This document shows, piece by piece, positions 34,493-43,579 of a stretch of 64,000 bases of DNA (positions are counted from its first letter, which is position 1; each line of letters begins with the position of its first letter). Origin of the DNA: an uncultured Ruminiclostridium sp. (lineage in GTDB: Bacteria > Bacillota > Clostridia > Oscillospirales > Ruminococcaceae); contig CALXBK010000001.1 of the NCBI GenBank assembly GCA_944386545.1, positions 102,315 to 166,314 of the forward strand. Direction: 5' to 3'. The position numbers and the translations under genes are program-made. The notes below the pieces were generated by a model that worked only from the letters and a program-made list of their open reading frames with translations, did no database searches and was not told the origin of the DNA.

Positions 34493-36523
34493 GTGGAAAA
34501 TAATTCAAACAACTATAAAAAAGACAATAAGCCCACAAGGGACAACCGTCCCGAATTTCCCAAAAGGGCGGTAATAACGGGCGGTATGCCTTACGGAAAC
34601 AAACAGCTTCATTTCGGCCATGTCGGCGGAGTATTCGTGTTTGCGGATGTTTTCGCAAGATTTCTGCGTGACAGAATAGGAAAGGATAACGTCATCTTCG
34701 TTTCGGGTACAGACTGTTACGGCTCGCCTATTGCAGAGGGCTACCGCAAGCTGTGCGAAAGCGGCGAATTTGAAGGAACGATAGAGGACTTTGTAAGGAA
34801 AAACCACGAAAGCCAGAAGAAAACGCTCAACGATTATGAAATAAGCCTCAGCCTTTTCGGAGCAAGCGCGCTGGACGAGCCTGCGAAAACCCATGAAAAG
34901 GTTTCGGATTGGTTTATAAGACGGCTGTACGAAAACAAACAGCTTGATAAAATTTCCACGCTTCAGTTCTTTGACGAAAAGGCGGGCGTGTTCCTAAACG
35001 GCAGACAGGTAACGGGCAAATGCCCCGTTATGGGCTGTCAGTCCGAAAAGGGCTATGCGGACGAGTGCGATATGGGACATCAGTATATGCCCTCCGAGCT
35101 TATTGATCCCAAGAGCAGTCTGACAGGGGAAACGCCCGTTATGAAAAGTGTTGACAACTGGTATTTCCGCCTGACTCAGTATACAAAGCTGCTGGGCGAA
35201 TATGTCGAAAGAATAAGAAAACAGCCCAACGTGCGCCCCCTTGTTTCCAAGACGATAGCGGAGTTTTTAGAGCCGCCCGTTGTACACATCAAAAAGGAAC
35301 TGAGAGAGGACTACGAAAGAATAAAGCACCTGCTTGCCCCTCACACGCTCACCGAGGAGGAGAAAAAGCCCTCGTTCACGATATGCTTTGATACCCTTGA
35401 GGAGCGTGAAAAGGCAACCGAGATAATGTCGGCTCACTCTCTGCGCTTCAGGACGGGCAAAACGCTTGTTCCGTTCAGATTGACGGGCAATATCGACTGG
35501 GGCGTAAAAGCGCCCGAGCTTGAAGGCTCTGAAAATCTCACGGTATGGGTATGGCCCGAATCACTGTGGGCGCCTGTTTCCTTTACCCGTGCTTATCTTA
35601 ATTCGCAAGGCAGAAGCGAGGAGGAGTGGAAGGACTACTGGTGCAGTAAGGATGCGCAGGTATACCAGTTTATCGGCTCGGATAACATCTATTTCTACGG
35701 CGTTGCGGAAATGGCAATGTTCATGGCTTTAAACAAGGGCGAAATCGTGTCCGATCCTCCGCAGGGCGAAATGCAGCTCCCCATACTCGTTGCGAACAAC
35801 CACATACTGTTCCTTGATAAAAAGGCAAGCAGCAGCGGCAAGATAAAGCCTCCCATGGCGGCAGACCTGCTCAATTACTACACGGCAGAACAGCTCCGTA
35901 TGCACTGGCTGGGGCTGGGACTGGGTATGAGAAGCGTCAGCTTTATGCCCAAGCCCTACAACCCCGCCGCAAAGGAGGAGGACAACGATCCCGTCGTAAA
36001 GGAGGGCTTTTTGCTTTCAAACGTCTTTAACCGTGTTATACGCTCCTGCTTTTACTATGCGCAGAAGCACTTTGACGGCTGTATGCCGGTAGGCCGCCCC
36101 GATGAGGATATAATCGCCGAGAGCGAAAAGGCGATACTGGAATACGAGCGTTATATGTATAAATTCGAGTTCCACCAGGTAACCTATGTGCTGGACTCCT
36201 ATATAAGAAAATCCAACAAGGTGTGGGCAAGGCTCAGCACAGAGGCTGACAGGAAGGACGATAACGAGCTTCGCCGCCGCACACTGATAAACGTATTTCA
36301 TTATATAAGAACAGCGGCTGTACTGCTTCACCCCCTCGCGCCCTCAGGCACGGAGATGATAAGAGAATACCTCGGCTTCGGCGAGGATTTCTGGAGCTGG
36401 GATAACATCTTTGAGGGCATGGACTATTTCTGCAAGGGCGAAACGGAGCATAAGCTGAAATTCTTAGAGCCGAGAACCGACTTCTTTAAAAAGCACCCCT
36501 CTCAGCTCAATATCGGAGAATGA
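34493..36523 (+). CDS. metG: Divergent methionyl-tRNA synthetase
   Basis: 676 residues, class I synthetase starting with GTG 34493 after TTAAGGAGCG. HIGH-like motif LHFGHVGG (about 38-45), a zinc knuckle (GKCPVMGC...DECDMG, about 176-196), VWVWPESLWAPVSF and FIGSDNIYFYGVAEMAMF as in MetRS, but the KMSKS loop reads DKKASSSGKIKP. A charged insertion of about 70 residues (about 265-335) precedes GNIDWGV, and the EMAPII-like C-terminal tRNA-binding domain is missing. 2 bp before mnmA. It may be the cell's MetRS or a second, specialised copy. Confidence 0.82.
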   Translation: MENNSNNYKKDNKPTRDNRPEFPKRAVITGGMPYGNKQLHFGHVGGVFVFADVFARFLRDRIGKDNVIFVSGTDCYGSPIAEGYRKLCESGEFEGTIEDFVRKNHESQKKTLNDYEISLSLFGASALDEPAKTHEKVSDWFIRRLYENKQLDKISTLQFFDEKAGVFLNGRQVTGKCPVMGCQSEKGYADECDMGHQYMPSELIDPKSSLTGETPVMKSVDNWYFRLTQYTKLLGEYVERIRKQPNVRPLVSKTIAEFLEPPVVHIKKELREDYERIKHLLAPHTLTEEEKKPSFTICFDTLEEREKATEIMSAHSLRFRTGKTLVPFRLTGNIDWGVKAPELEGSENLTVWVWPESLWAPVSFTRAYLNSQGRSEEEWKDYWCSKDAQVYQFIGSDNIYFYGVAEMAMFMALNKGEIVSDPPQGEMQLPILVANNHILFLDKKASSSGKIKPPMAADLLNYYTAEQLRMHWLGLGLGMRSVSFMPKPYNPAAKEEDNDPVVKEGFLLSNVFNRVIRSCFYYAQKHFDGCMPVGRPDEDIIAESEKAILEYERYMYKFEFHQVTYVLDSYIRKSNKVWARLSTEADRKDDNELRRRTLINVFHYIRTAAVLLHPLAPSGTEMIREYLGFGEDFWSWDNIFEGMDYFCKGETEHKLKFLEPRTDFFKKHPSQLNIGE

Positions 36524-36524
36524 T

Positions 36525-37592
36525 ATGGAAAAGCTTGCGCTTGCAATGAGCGGCGGTGTTGACAGCAGCGCCGCCCTCATTATGTTGAAAGAAAAATATG
36601 ACGTTACGGGCATTACGCTTAAGCTTCACGATATATGCGGCGAAAACGGCTTGCGCGGCTCGTCAATGGATATTGAGGACGCAAAGGCAATAGCGGCAAA
36701 ATACAATATCCCCCATACCGTGCTTGACATGAGAGAGCTGTTTTGCAAAGAGATACTTGACGGCTTTGTAAACGGCTACCTTTGCGGCGAAACCCCCAAC
36801 CCCTGCGTAAACTGCAACGAGAAGATAAAGTTCGGCGTACTGCTTAACAAGGCTCGTGAAATGGGCATACGCCGCATTGCAACGGGACATTACGCCCGCG
36901 TTGAGTACAATGAGGATAAGGGACGGTATCTGCTTAAAAAAGCTGTTGCAAACGGCGGGATAAACCCAAAGGATCAGTCCTATGTGCTGTACCGCCTAAC
37001 GCAAGGTCAGCTTTCTGCGGTTGTTTTCCCCTTAGGCGAAAAAAGCAAGGAGGAAATACGGGAAACAGCGGGAGCGAATAATCTTGTCAACAGCAAAAAG
37101 CCGGACAGCCAGGATATATGCTTTGTGCCGGACGGCGATTACGGAGCTTTTATAGAAGGCTATACGAAAAAATCCTATCCGCCGTGTATATTTGCCGATA
37201 AGGACGGCAATATTATAGGTAAAGGAAAAAACGCCCTGCATTATACTGTGGGACAGCGCAGAGGAATAGGAATGGGATTTGGCAGGCCGATGTATGTAAT
37301 ATCAAAGGATACCGCCGCCAATACCGTGACGCTCGGAGAAAACGAGCTTCTGTTCACCGATACGCTGTACGCCGACCGTCTCAACTGGATAGCCCTTGAC
37401 AATCCCGAAAAGAGCTTTTCCTGCAAGGCAAAGACGAGATATTCGCAAAAAGAACAGCCCTGCACGGTATATCCCGAAAACGGCAGGGTAAGGGTAGTTT
37501 TTGACGAAAGGACAAGAGCCGTAACTCCCGGACAGCACGTTGTTTTTTATGACGGCGATACCGTTCTCGGCGGTGGAGTAATCCTTCCTTGA
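36525..37592 (+). CDS. mnmA: tRNA-specific 2-thiouridylase (MnmA)
   Basis: Thiolates U34 of Lys, Glu and Gln tRNAs. 355 residues: PP-loop AMSGGVDSSAALIML, catalytic Cys pair in NPCVNCNEKIKFG and SQDICFVPDGDY, then VGQRRGIG and a C-terminal beta domain (QHVVFYDGDTVLGGGVI). It starts 2 bp after the metG stop, so both tRNA genes are co-translated; MetRS and MnmA being coupled links two tRNA functions. Confidence 0.94.
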   Translation: MEKLALAMSGGVDSSAALIMLKEKYDVTGITLKLHDICGENGLRGSSMDIEDAKAIAAKYNIPHTVLDMRELFCKEILDGFVNGYLCGETPNPCVNCNEKIKFGVLLNKAREMGIRRIATGHYARVEYNEDKGRYLLKKAVANGGINPKDQSYVLYRLTQGQLSAVVFPLGEKSKEEIRETAGANNLVNSKKPDSQDICFVPDGDYGAFIEGYTKKSYPPCIFADKDGNIIGKGKNALHYTVGQRRGIGMGFGRPMYVISKDTAANTVTLGENELLFTDTLYADRLNWIALDNPEKSFSCKAKTRYSQKEQPCTVYPENGRVRVVFDERTRAVTPGQHVVFYDGDTVLGGGVILP

Positions 37593-37617
37593 AGGTAAAA
37601 ACGCTTTAGTGCGTTAT

Positions 37618-37634
37618 TTGTGTAAACTGTACAA
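37618..37634. promoter_or_regulatory. Palindrome-like site TTGTGTAAACTGTACAA
   Basis: Sixteen of 17 bases are shared with 45362-45378 before the solute-binding protein gene. It lies 60 bp before the weak promoter of the candidate RNA. Confidence 0.35.
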
Positions 37635-37711
37635 CAAAACAACGAAATTTTCATTTATTTTACACAAAACTATTTTATTGTTTTCACGAACGGACTTTAT
37701 GATATAACTGT

Positions 37712-37808
37712 AATCGGCGAGCGCCGAAATTAATAACGCTATCTTCGATTTCATATATATTTCCCCAAAGCAAGAAATCCCGACCGTATGGTTGGGATTT
37801 CTTGTTTT
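37712..37808 (+). ncRNA. Candidate small RNA or structured 3' end
   Basis: The 350-bp gap after mnmA ends in a strong terminator (CAAGAAATCCC 37771-37781 with GGGATTTCTTG 37794-37804, then TTTTAT). About 60 bases before it is a tight hairpin TCGGC-GAGC-GCCGA (37714-37727), preceded by a weak promoter (TTTTCA, 16 bp, TATAAC 37703-37708). Either an independent RNA of about 95 bases or the processed 3' end of metG-mnmA. Confidence 0.3.
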
Positions 37809-37849
37809 ATCTGAAATTAAGTGTATTTGCGAAAAATTTAAAATAGCTA

Positions 37850-37877
37850 TTGACAACGGGAAAAAAATATGTATAAT
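37850..37877 (+). promoter_or_regulatory. Promoter of ylxM-ffh
   Basis: TTGACA 37850-37855, 16-bp spacer, TATAAT 37872-37877. Confidence 0.8.
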
Positions 37878-37942
37878 AGATAAGGCGGGTGTAAACATAA
37901 AGACGATTACACCTAAAACGAAACCGATAAGGGGCGGCGCTT

Positions 37943-38281
37943 ATGTCCAAGAATATGGAAACGGCAGTTTTGCTTGACATATACGGAGGTATGCTTACCG
38001 AAAAGCAGAGCGATACGCTGTCGCTCTATTACAACGAGGATTTTTCGCTCACCGAGATTGCGGAAAATTCGGGTATAACGAGGCAGGGCGTTCACCGTTG
38101 CATACGCTCGGCGGAGGAATATCTCATACAGCTTGAGCAGACGCTCGGCGTTGCGGAAAAGTACCGCAGGATAAGCAAGGCGTGCGACGAGCTTGAAAGG
38201 CTTGTTTCAAACAGCAAGGCGGCAGAGGGTGAAAAGGAAAAGCTCTTAAGGTGCATAGACGAGATAAAGGACGCACTTTGA
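37943..38281 (+). CDS. ylxM: YlxM-family SRP accessory protein
   Basis: 112 residues with a sigma-70 region 4-like helix-turn-helix: TEKQSDTLSLYYNEDFSLTEIAENSGITRQGVHRCIRSAEEYL. YlxM stimulates the SRP GTPases in streptococci and is always next to ffh. RBS ATAAGGGGCGG. ffh follows 58 bp later. Confidence 0.9.
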   Translation: MSKNMETAVLLDIYGGMLTEKQSDTLSLYYNEDFSLTEIAENSGITRQGVHRCIRSAEEYLIQLEQTLGVAEKYRRISKACDELERLVSNSKAAEGEKEKLLRCIDEIKDAL

Positions 38282-38339
38282 GCCTGTTATAATATATAAT
38301 GTAAGATACGTCAAACGGCAAAGGCAAGGAGGATGACAG

Positions 38340-39698
38340 ATGGCTTTTGAAGGACTTTCGGATAAGCTCGGAAAGGTATTTTCCAAGCTAAAAAATCACG
38401 GAAAGCTCAGCGAAAAGGATGTAAAGGAAGCCATGCGGGAGGTTAAGATGGCTTTGCTTGAAGCCGATGTCAGCTTTACCGTAGTCAAGAGCTTTGTCAA
38501 TAAGGTAAGTGAAAGAGCTGTCGGAAGTGAGGTAATGAACAGCCTTACCCCCGCACAGCAGGTTATAGATATAGTGCACGAGGAGCTTATCTCACTCATG
38601 GGTACAAGCGCGGCGAGGATAGATTTTCCCTCAAAGCCGCCGTGTATCATTATGATGTGCGGACTTCAGGGTGCAGGTAAAACCACCCACAGCGCAAAGC
38701 TCGCAAAGTACCTCAAGGGACAGAACCGCAGACCGCTTCTTGTTGCCTGCGATATTTACCGTCCCGCCGCTATCGACCAGTTAAAGGTTGTGGGCGAAAA
38801 GGTAGAAACCAAGGTTTTTGAGATGGGGCAGGAAAACCCCGTCAGGATTGCACGGGAATCTGTAAAATTTGCCAGGGACAACGGCTATGACGTCGTAATT
38901 CTGGATACGGCAGGCCGTCTGCATATAGACGATACGCTGATGAACGAGCTTAAGAGCATAAAGAGCGAGGTAGCTCCGAACGAGATACTGCTCGTTGTTG
39001 ACTCAATGACAGGTCAGGACGCAGTAAACGTAGCGCAGTCCTTCAACGAAGCGCTCGGCATAACGGGCGTTATTCTTACAAAGCTCGACGGCGATACCAG
39101 AGGCGGTGCGGCGCTGTCCGTGCTTTCCGTAACGGGCAAGCCGATAAAGTTTGCGGGCGTCGGCGAAAAGCCCGACGACCTTGAGCAGTTCCACCCCAAC
39201 AGAATGGCGGACAGGATACTCGGCATGGGCGATATGCTGTCGCTTATTGAAAAGGCGAAGAACACCGTCGATGAAAAGGAGCAGGAAAAGCTCGCAAAGC
39301 GGCTTCAGGAAAACAAGTTCGACATGAACGACCTTTACGCTCAGTTTGAGCAGATAGAAAAAATGGGCAGTATATCTTCACTGCTTAAAATGATACCCGG
39401 CGTTGCGGGCAAGGTTAAGCAGGAGGATATAGACGAGCGTAAAATGGCGCGCACAAAGGCGATTATCTCCTCCATGACCAAAAAAGAGCGTGAAAAGCCC
39501 TCGCTTATTGACGCCAAGCGCAAGCGCAGAATTGCCGCAGGAAGCGGAACAAGGGTTGAGGACGTAAATCAGCTTTTAAAGCAGTTTGAAGCAATGCAGA
39601 AGATGATGAAGCAAATGGGCTTCAAGGGGGGTAAAAAACGCCGCTTGCCGAAATTCTCGATGGGTATGGGCGGCATGGGCGGCTTTCCCGGAATGTAA
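38340..39698 (+). CDS. ffh: Signal recognition particle protein (Ffh)
   Basis: 452 residues: N domain (about 1-95), GTPase G domain with GLQGAGKTTHSAKLA, VACDIYRPAAIDQL, VILDTAGRLH, TKLDGDTRGGAAL, and the Met-rich M domain (about 300-430) that binds signal peptides and SRP RNA, ending in MGMGGMGGFPGM. Its RNA partner is encoded 730 bp downstream. RBS CAAGGAGGATG. Confidence 0.97.
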   Translation: MAFEGLSDKLGKVFSKLKNHGKLSEKDVKEAMREVKMALLEADVSFTVVKSFVNKVSERAVGSEVMNSLTPAQQVIDIVHEELISLMGTSAARIDFPSKPPCIIMMCGLQGAGKTTHSAKLAKYLKGQNRRPLLVACDIYRPAAIDQLKVVGEKVETKVFEMGQENPVRIARESVKFARDNGYDVVILDTAGRLHIDDTLMNELKSIKSEVAPNEILLVVDSMTGQDAVNVAQSFNEALGITGVILTKLDGDTRGGAALSVLSVTGKPIKFAGVGEKPDDLEQFHPNRMADRILGMGDMLSLIEKAKNTVDEKEQEKLAKRLQENKFDMNDLYAQFEQIEKMGSISSLLKMIPGVAGKVKQEDIDERKMARTKAIISSMTKKEREKPSLIDAKRKRRIAAGSGTRVEDVNQLLKQFEAMQKMMKQMGFKGGKKRRLPKFSMGMGGMGGFPGM

Positions 39699-39775
39699 AG
39701 CGTAATTCATAGTATTGCCGAACGTACATCGTCGGTTAAATGCTTTGATATAATATTTTTATGAGGTGAACAAAA

Positions 39776-40015
39776 ATGGTAAAAATCAGATTAAGACGCA
39801 TGGGCGCAAAGAAAGCCCCCTTCTACAGAGTTGTAGTTGCAGATTCACGTTATCCCAGAGACGGCCGTTTTATTGAGGAAATCGGTTACTATGATCCTAC
39901 AAAGGAGCCTTCCGTAATTTCCGTAGATATGGACAAGGCTAACCAATGGATCAAGAACGGCGCACAGCCCACCGACACTGTAAAGAAGCTCCTCAAGATT
40001 GCTGATGAAAAGTAA
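39776..40015 (+). CDS. rpsP: Ribosomal protein bS16
   Basis: 79 residues, [31 protein letters not shown], the bS16 signature. RBS ATGAGGTGAAC. A TATAAT lies at 39749-39754, so rpsP-khpA may have its own promoter though the -35 is unclear. Confidence 0.96.
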   Translation: MVKIRLRRMGAKKAPFYRVVVADSRYPRDGRFIEEIGYYDPTKEPSVISVDMDKANQWIKNGAQPTDTVKKLLKIADEK

Positions 40016-40039
40016 TCTCAACGACCGAAAGGAAAAAAG

Positions 40040-40273
40040 ATGAAAGAATTGCTTATCGCTATGGTGGAAGACCTTGTTGATGACAAGTCCGCTATTGAGG
40101 TAACGGTTGACGAACCCAAGGAGGACGGCACCGTTGTATACCATCTGCATGTAGCTCCCGATGATATGGGCAGAGTTATAGGCAAGCAGGGCAGAATAGC
40201 AAAGGCTATCCGCACTATCATGCGTGCAGGCGCAATCCGTCATAATCAGAAGGTTATGGTGGAAATAGACTGA
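40040..40273 (+). CDS. khpA: KH-domain RNA-binding protein KhpA
   Basis: 77 residues with the KH motif DDMGRVIGKQGRIAKAIRTIMRAGA. KhpA works with KhpB in RNA regulation and division in Firmicutes. 25 bp after rpsP. The usual following genes rimM, trmD and rplS are absent here; the SRP RNA and dnaX come next. Confidence 0.93.
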   Translation: MKELLIAMVEDLVDDKSAIEVTVDEPKEDGTVVYHLHVAPDDMGRVIGKQGRIAKAIRTIMRAGAIRHNQKVMVEID

Positions 40274-40282
40274 TAAAGCCGT

Positions 40283-40327
40283 ACCGCCGTGACGGATTTT
40301 CTGCCGCGGCGGTCATGCTTATTTTTT
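40283..40327 (+). terminator. Terminator after khpA
   Basis: ACCGCCG (40283-40289) pairs with CGGCGGT (40307-40313), inner CGG/CCG pairs, then a T-run at 40320-40327 a few bases away. Confidence 0.6.
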
Positions 40328-40352
40328 GTAAAAACCTGAATTTATTTGGCAC

Positions 40353-40381
40353 TTGATTTTTTTATAAATCTGTGCTATACT
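40353..40381 (+). promoter_or_regulatory. Promoter of the SRP RNA
   Basis: TTGATT 40353-40358, 17-bp spacer, TATACT 40376-40381, about 50 bases before the predicted mature 5' end. Confidence 0.7.
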
Positions 40382-40430
40382 GTTTTACAGCCGTGAAGAG
40401 AAAAATTTGCGGCAAAAGTCATATTTCAGC

Positions 40431-40567
40431 GACAGAACCCGTGATTATGGGTGTAAGCCCTGTGCAAGGAAGTCCTGTGAACCATGTCAGGCGGGGAACC
40501 GAGCAGCATTAAGCAGTTACGACCTGTGCCGCAGTAAGTTTACATCCATAATCATCGGTTCTGTTTT
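40431..40567 (+). ncRNA. ffs: Small signal recognition particle RNA (4.5S-type)
   Basis: The apical domain is visible: GAACCATGTCAGGCGGGGAA then CCGAGCAGCA, with the GGGGAA tetraloop-like cap region and the AGCAGC internal loop that binds Ffh. The outer arms pair: ACAGAACC...GTGATTATGG at the 5' end with CCATAATCAT..GGTTCTGT at the 3' end. Length about 135 bases, with no Alu-type domain. The position before dnaX is the usual Firmicute place. Confidence 0.88.
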
Positions 40568-40590
40568 ATTATGTTGAAGGAGGAACTACA

Positions 40591-42576
40591 ATGCATCTTG
40601 CTTTATACCGTAAGTATCGCTCTGCTTCCTTTGACGAGGTTATCTCCCAGGAGCATATAACCACTACCCTGAAAAATCAGATAAAGACGGCAACTCCCGC
40701 ACACGCCTATCTTTTCACAGGCTCAAGAGGTACGGGCAAAACCACCTGTGCAAAGCTGATGGCAAAGGCGGTAAACTGTCTTTTTCCCAAAAACGGCAAC
40801 CCCTGCGGCGAGTGTGAAAGCTGTCGCGCGATAGCCGAAGGCTGCCCCGATATAATCGAGATGGACGCCGCCTCAAACAACGGTGTTGACGATGTACGGG
40901 CACTGCGTGATGAGGTTATGTACTCTCCAACCGTATGCAGATACAAGGTTTATATTATAGACGAGGTGCATATGCTGTCGGTGCAGGCGTTCAACGCTTT
41001 GCTCAAAACTCTTGAAGAGCCGCCCGCACATGTGATATTTATTCTTGCGACCACCGAGCTTCATAAGGTGCCCGCGACCATTTCTTCACGCTGTCAGCAG
41101 TTCCGCTTCAACAGAATTGACGCGCGGCAGAGCGCGGACAGGCTTTGCGAGATAGCAAAGAAAGAGGGCGTCAGCCTTACCGAGGACGCCGCGCTTCTTA
41201 TTTCGAGATTATCCGACGGCGGCATGAGAGATGCGGTATCGCTTCTTGACCAGTGCATAAGCGTAAGCGGCGAGATAACCGAGGAGGTTGTAAGAAGCAT
41301 TACGGGCACGGCAGGCGCAGAGTATCTGTTTAAGCTTGCCGAATATATAAACAGCAGAAATGCGGCGCAGGCGCTCAAGCTTTTGGACGAGCTTCATTCG
41401 CAGTCCAAGGACCTTATTCTGCTGCTGGGCGAGATGACGGAGCATTTCAGAAATCTCAGTATGCTTATCGCTACCAATATGGATTTTTCCTTTATCCCAC
41501 CGGGAAGCGGCGACAAGAATGCCCTTCAGAGCCAGGCGAGGGATTTTACACAGGGCGAGATAATGCGGTGCATGGATATATTGCAGGAATGTACCGCTAA
41601 GGCGTCAACCGCGGCAAATCGCAAAATTGCCGCGGAGATGTGCTTCGTAAGGCTGTGTACGCCGAGGCTTGACAGCGATGTAACTTCTCTTTCTTTAAGA
41701 ATGGAGAAGATAGAACAGCGCCTTGATGCGGTTGTGGGGGGTAATCCCGCGGCGGCAGACAGGCCCTGGAGCATAGCCGATACCATAAGGCAGATAGAAA
41801 ACGCAGAAGCAAAAAAGAGTGTTTCTCATGTTCAGCCCAAAGCGGCAGACATTCACAAAAACGAAAGTCCCGTCCCAAAAGCCGTACAGCAGGCGGAGGA
41901 AATTGCACGGCAAAAGCCCTCTGCTGAAGCTCCTTTGGCTCAAGCGCCGACAGAAGAAGCTGAAGAGCTGCCCTTTGATGTTGGCGGGCAGGTTGTAGCT
42001 CAGCCTGCCCCAACCGTTACACAGCCCGCAGACGACAGCGGCAAGCCCGACTGGCTTTTTGAGGGTGACGACACCCCGCCCGCACCGATGGATGAAATTC
42101 CGTTTGATACGTCCGAAGCGCCGATTGAGGCTGACGGTGACGAAGTACCCCCCTTTGACCTTGAGGATAATACGCCTGCTTCTTTGGAAGGATTGCCCGA
42201 ATATCCCCTCCCCGAAGCACCGAATGAAGCAGATAATGAGCCTGTCTTTGACGGACAGGTTGCAGACAGCGAGTGCGAGAGGATTGTACAATGTTTGCCC
42301 TCAATAATCCAAGCGGTTATGAGAACGCTTTCAATAAGGCTTGAGGGCGACAGCATGATAATCGGCGGCTGTAAGAGGTTCCACACCGATTTTCTCAACA
42401 CGGGAGATTCAAGGCAGAGAATTACGGCGGCGGCAAAGGAAGTCACAGGCAGGGATATAAAGGTTCTCCTTGAGGGAGAGGAAGCTGCGGCAGAAGAAAA
42501 AAGCGACCGTCTTTCCGAGTTTCTCAAAAATGCGGAGAGCATGGGCGTGAATATAAAATACAAAAACAAGCGTTGA
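40591..42576 (+). CDS. dnaX: DNA polymerase III subunit gamma/tau
   Basis: 661-residue clamp-loader ATPase. MHLALYRKYRSASFDEVISQEH, Walker A GSRGTGKTTCAKLMA (about 45), four zinc cysteines (PCGECESCRAIAEGCPD region), Walker B YIIDEVHMLS, sensor ISSRCQQFRF. Domains I-III end near residue 370; an acidic Pro-rich tail and a C-terminal alpha-interaction domain follow. An in-frame A AAA AAG heptamer at 41811-41817 (codons 407-409) is the E. coli dnaX slip sequence; a -1 shift would give a product of about 445 residues ending at the TGA near 41927. RBS AAGGAGGAAC. Confidence 0.95.
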   Translation: MHLALYRKYRSASFDEVISQEHITTTLKNQIKTATPAHAYLFTGSRGTGKTTCAKLMAKAVNCLFPKNGNPCGECESCRAIAEGCPDIIEMDAASNNGVDDVRALRDEVMYSPTVCRYKVYIIDEVHMLSVQAFNALLKTLEEPPAHVIFILATTELHKVPATISSRCQQFRFNRIDARQSADRLCEIAKKEGVSLTEDAALLISRLSDGGMRDAVSLLDQCISVSGEITEEVVRSITGTAGAEYLFKLAEYINSRNAAQALKLLDELHSQSKDLILLLGEMTEHFRNLSMLIATNMDFSFIPPGSGDKNALQSQARDFTQGEIMRCMDILQECTAKASTAANRKIAAEMCFVRLCTPRLDSDVTSLSLRMEKIEQRLDAVVGGNPAAADRPWSIADTIRQIENAEAKKSVSHVQPKAADIHKNESPVPKAVQQAEEIARQKPSAEAPLAQAPTEEAEELPFDVGGQVVAQPAPTVTQPADDSGKPDWLFEGDDTPPAPMDEIPFDTSEAPIEADGDEVPPFDLEDNTPASLEGLPEYPLPEAPNEADNEPVFDGQVADSECERIVQCLPSIIQAVMRTLSIRLEGDSMIIGGCKRFHTDFLNTGDSRQRITAAAKEVTGRDIKVLLEGEEAAAEEKSDRLSEFLKNAESMGVNIKYKNKR

Positions 42577-42604
42577 AAATAACTTTACGAAAGGAATAAA
42601 AACC

Positions 42605-42955
42605 ATGAAATCAAGATTACCCAAGGAGTTCCAGAACAAAGGCGCAGGCAACATGAACAGCATGATAAAGCAGGCGCAGAAGATGCAGGAAGACATCGAG
42701 CGTGTCCAGGCAGAGCTTGAAGCGAGAGATTTTACCGTATCTGCGGCAGGCGGCATGATTGAAGTAACCATGAGCGGAGCAAAGGTGCTCAAGGAGGTAA
42801 AGCTCAACCCAGACGCAGTTGACAAGGACGCCATTGAGGATTTGCAGGATATAATCATTGCAGGCGTGAATGCGGCTATCAGCAAGATTGAAGAAGTAAG
42901 CACCGCCGAAATGGAAAAGGTAACGGGCGGCGTAAATATCCCCGGACTGGTATAA
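42605..42955 (+). CDS. YbaB/EbfC nucleoid-associated protein
   Basis: 116 residues with the family core NMNSMIKQAQKMQEDIERVQAELEARDFTVSAAGGMIEVTMSG. DNA-binding dimer, usually between dnaX and recR as here. RBS CGAAAGGAAT, 28 bp after dnaX. The N-terminal 15 residues may be an extension; an alternative start is the Met before NSMIKQ. Confidence 0.92.
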   Translation: MKSRLPKEFQNKGAGNMNSMIKQAQKMQEDIERVQAELEARDFTVSAAGGMIEVTMSGAKVLKEVKLNPDAVDKDAIEDLQDIIIAGVNAAISKIEEVSTAEMEKVTGGVNIPGLV

Positions 42956-42956
42956 T

Positions 42957-43553
42957 ATGCCCGAATATCATTCACAGCCGCTGATAATGGCGGCGCAGGA
43001 GTTTGCAAAGCTGCCGGGCATAGGACTTAAAACAGCTCAGCGGCTTGCATACCATATCCTCAACTGCTCCGAGCAGGAGGTTGAGCAGTTTGCGATGGGT
43101 ATACTGAGCGCAAGACGGAGCATGAAGCTCTGCAAATGCTGCCAGAATATCTGCGGAAGCGACGAATGTGAAATCTGCGGCGCAGATAACAGAAACAAGG
43201 CTCTTATATGCGTTGTGGAGTCCCCGGGCGACGTTTCGGCGATAGAACGGAGCGGAGGCTTTGACGGGGTTTACCATGTACTGCACGGACTGCTCTCCCC
43301 CATGAACGGCATAGGTCCCGAACAGCTCAAAATAAAGGAGCTTATGGCAAGGCTGACCTCAGCCGACGAGGTTATAATGGCTACAAGCCCTACCGTTGAG
43401 GGCGAGGCAACAGCGGCGTATCTTTCCCGCATGATAAAGCCCGTCGGAGTAAAGGTGACAAGGCTTGCCTACGGACTTCCCGCAGGCTCGTCGCTTGTGT
43501 ATGCAGACGATGTAACGCTTCAGCGCGCGCTTGAAAACCGCAGTGAGCTGTAA
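42957..43553 (+). CDS. recR: Recombination protein RecR
   Basis: 198 residues: helix-hairpin-helix EFAKLPGIGLKTAQRLAYHI, zinc finger CKCCQNICGSDECEIC, Toprim VVESPGDVSAIE and Walker-B-like VIMATSPTVEGEATAAYL. Loads RecA at gaps with RecF/RecO. Start is 1 bp after the ybaB stop, so the genes are coupled. Confidence 0.95.
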   Translation: MPEYHSQPLIMAAQEFAKLPGIGLKTAQRLAYHILNCSEQEVEQFAMGILSARRSMKLCKCCQNICGSDECEICGADNRNKALICVVESPGDVSAIERSGGFDGVYHVLHGLLSPMNGIGPEQLKIKELMARLTSADEVIMATSPTVEGEATAAYLSRMIKPVGVKVTRLAYGLPAGSSLVYADDVTLQRALENRSEL

Positions 43554-43579
43554 AATACAGCCCTCAGAAAGGAAAGGCT

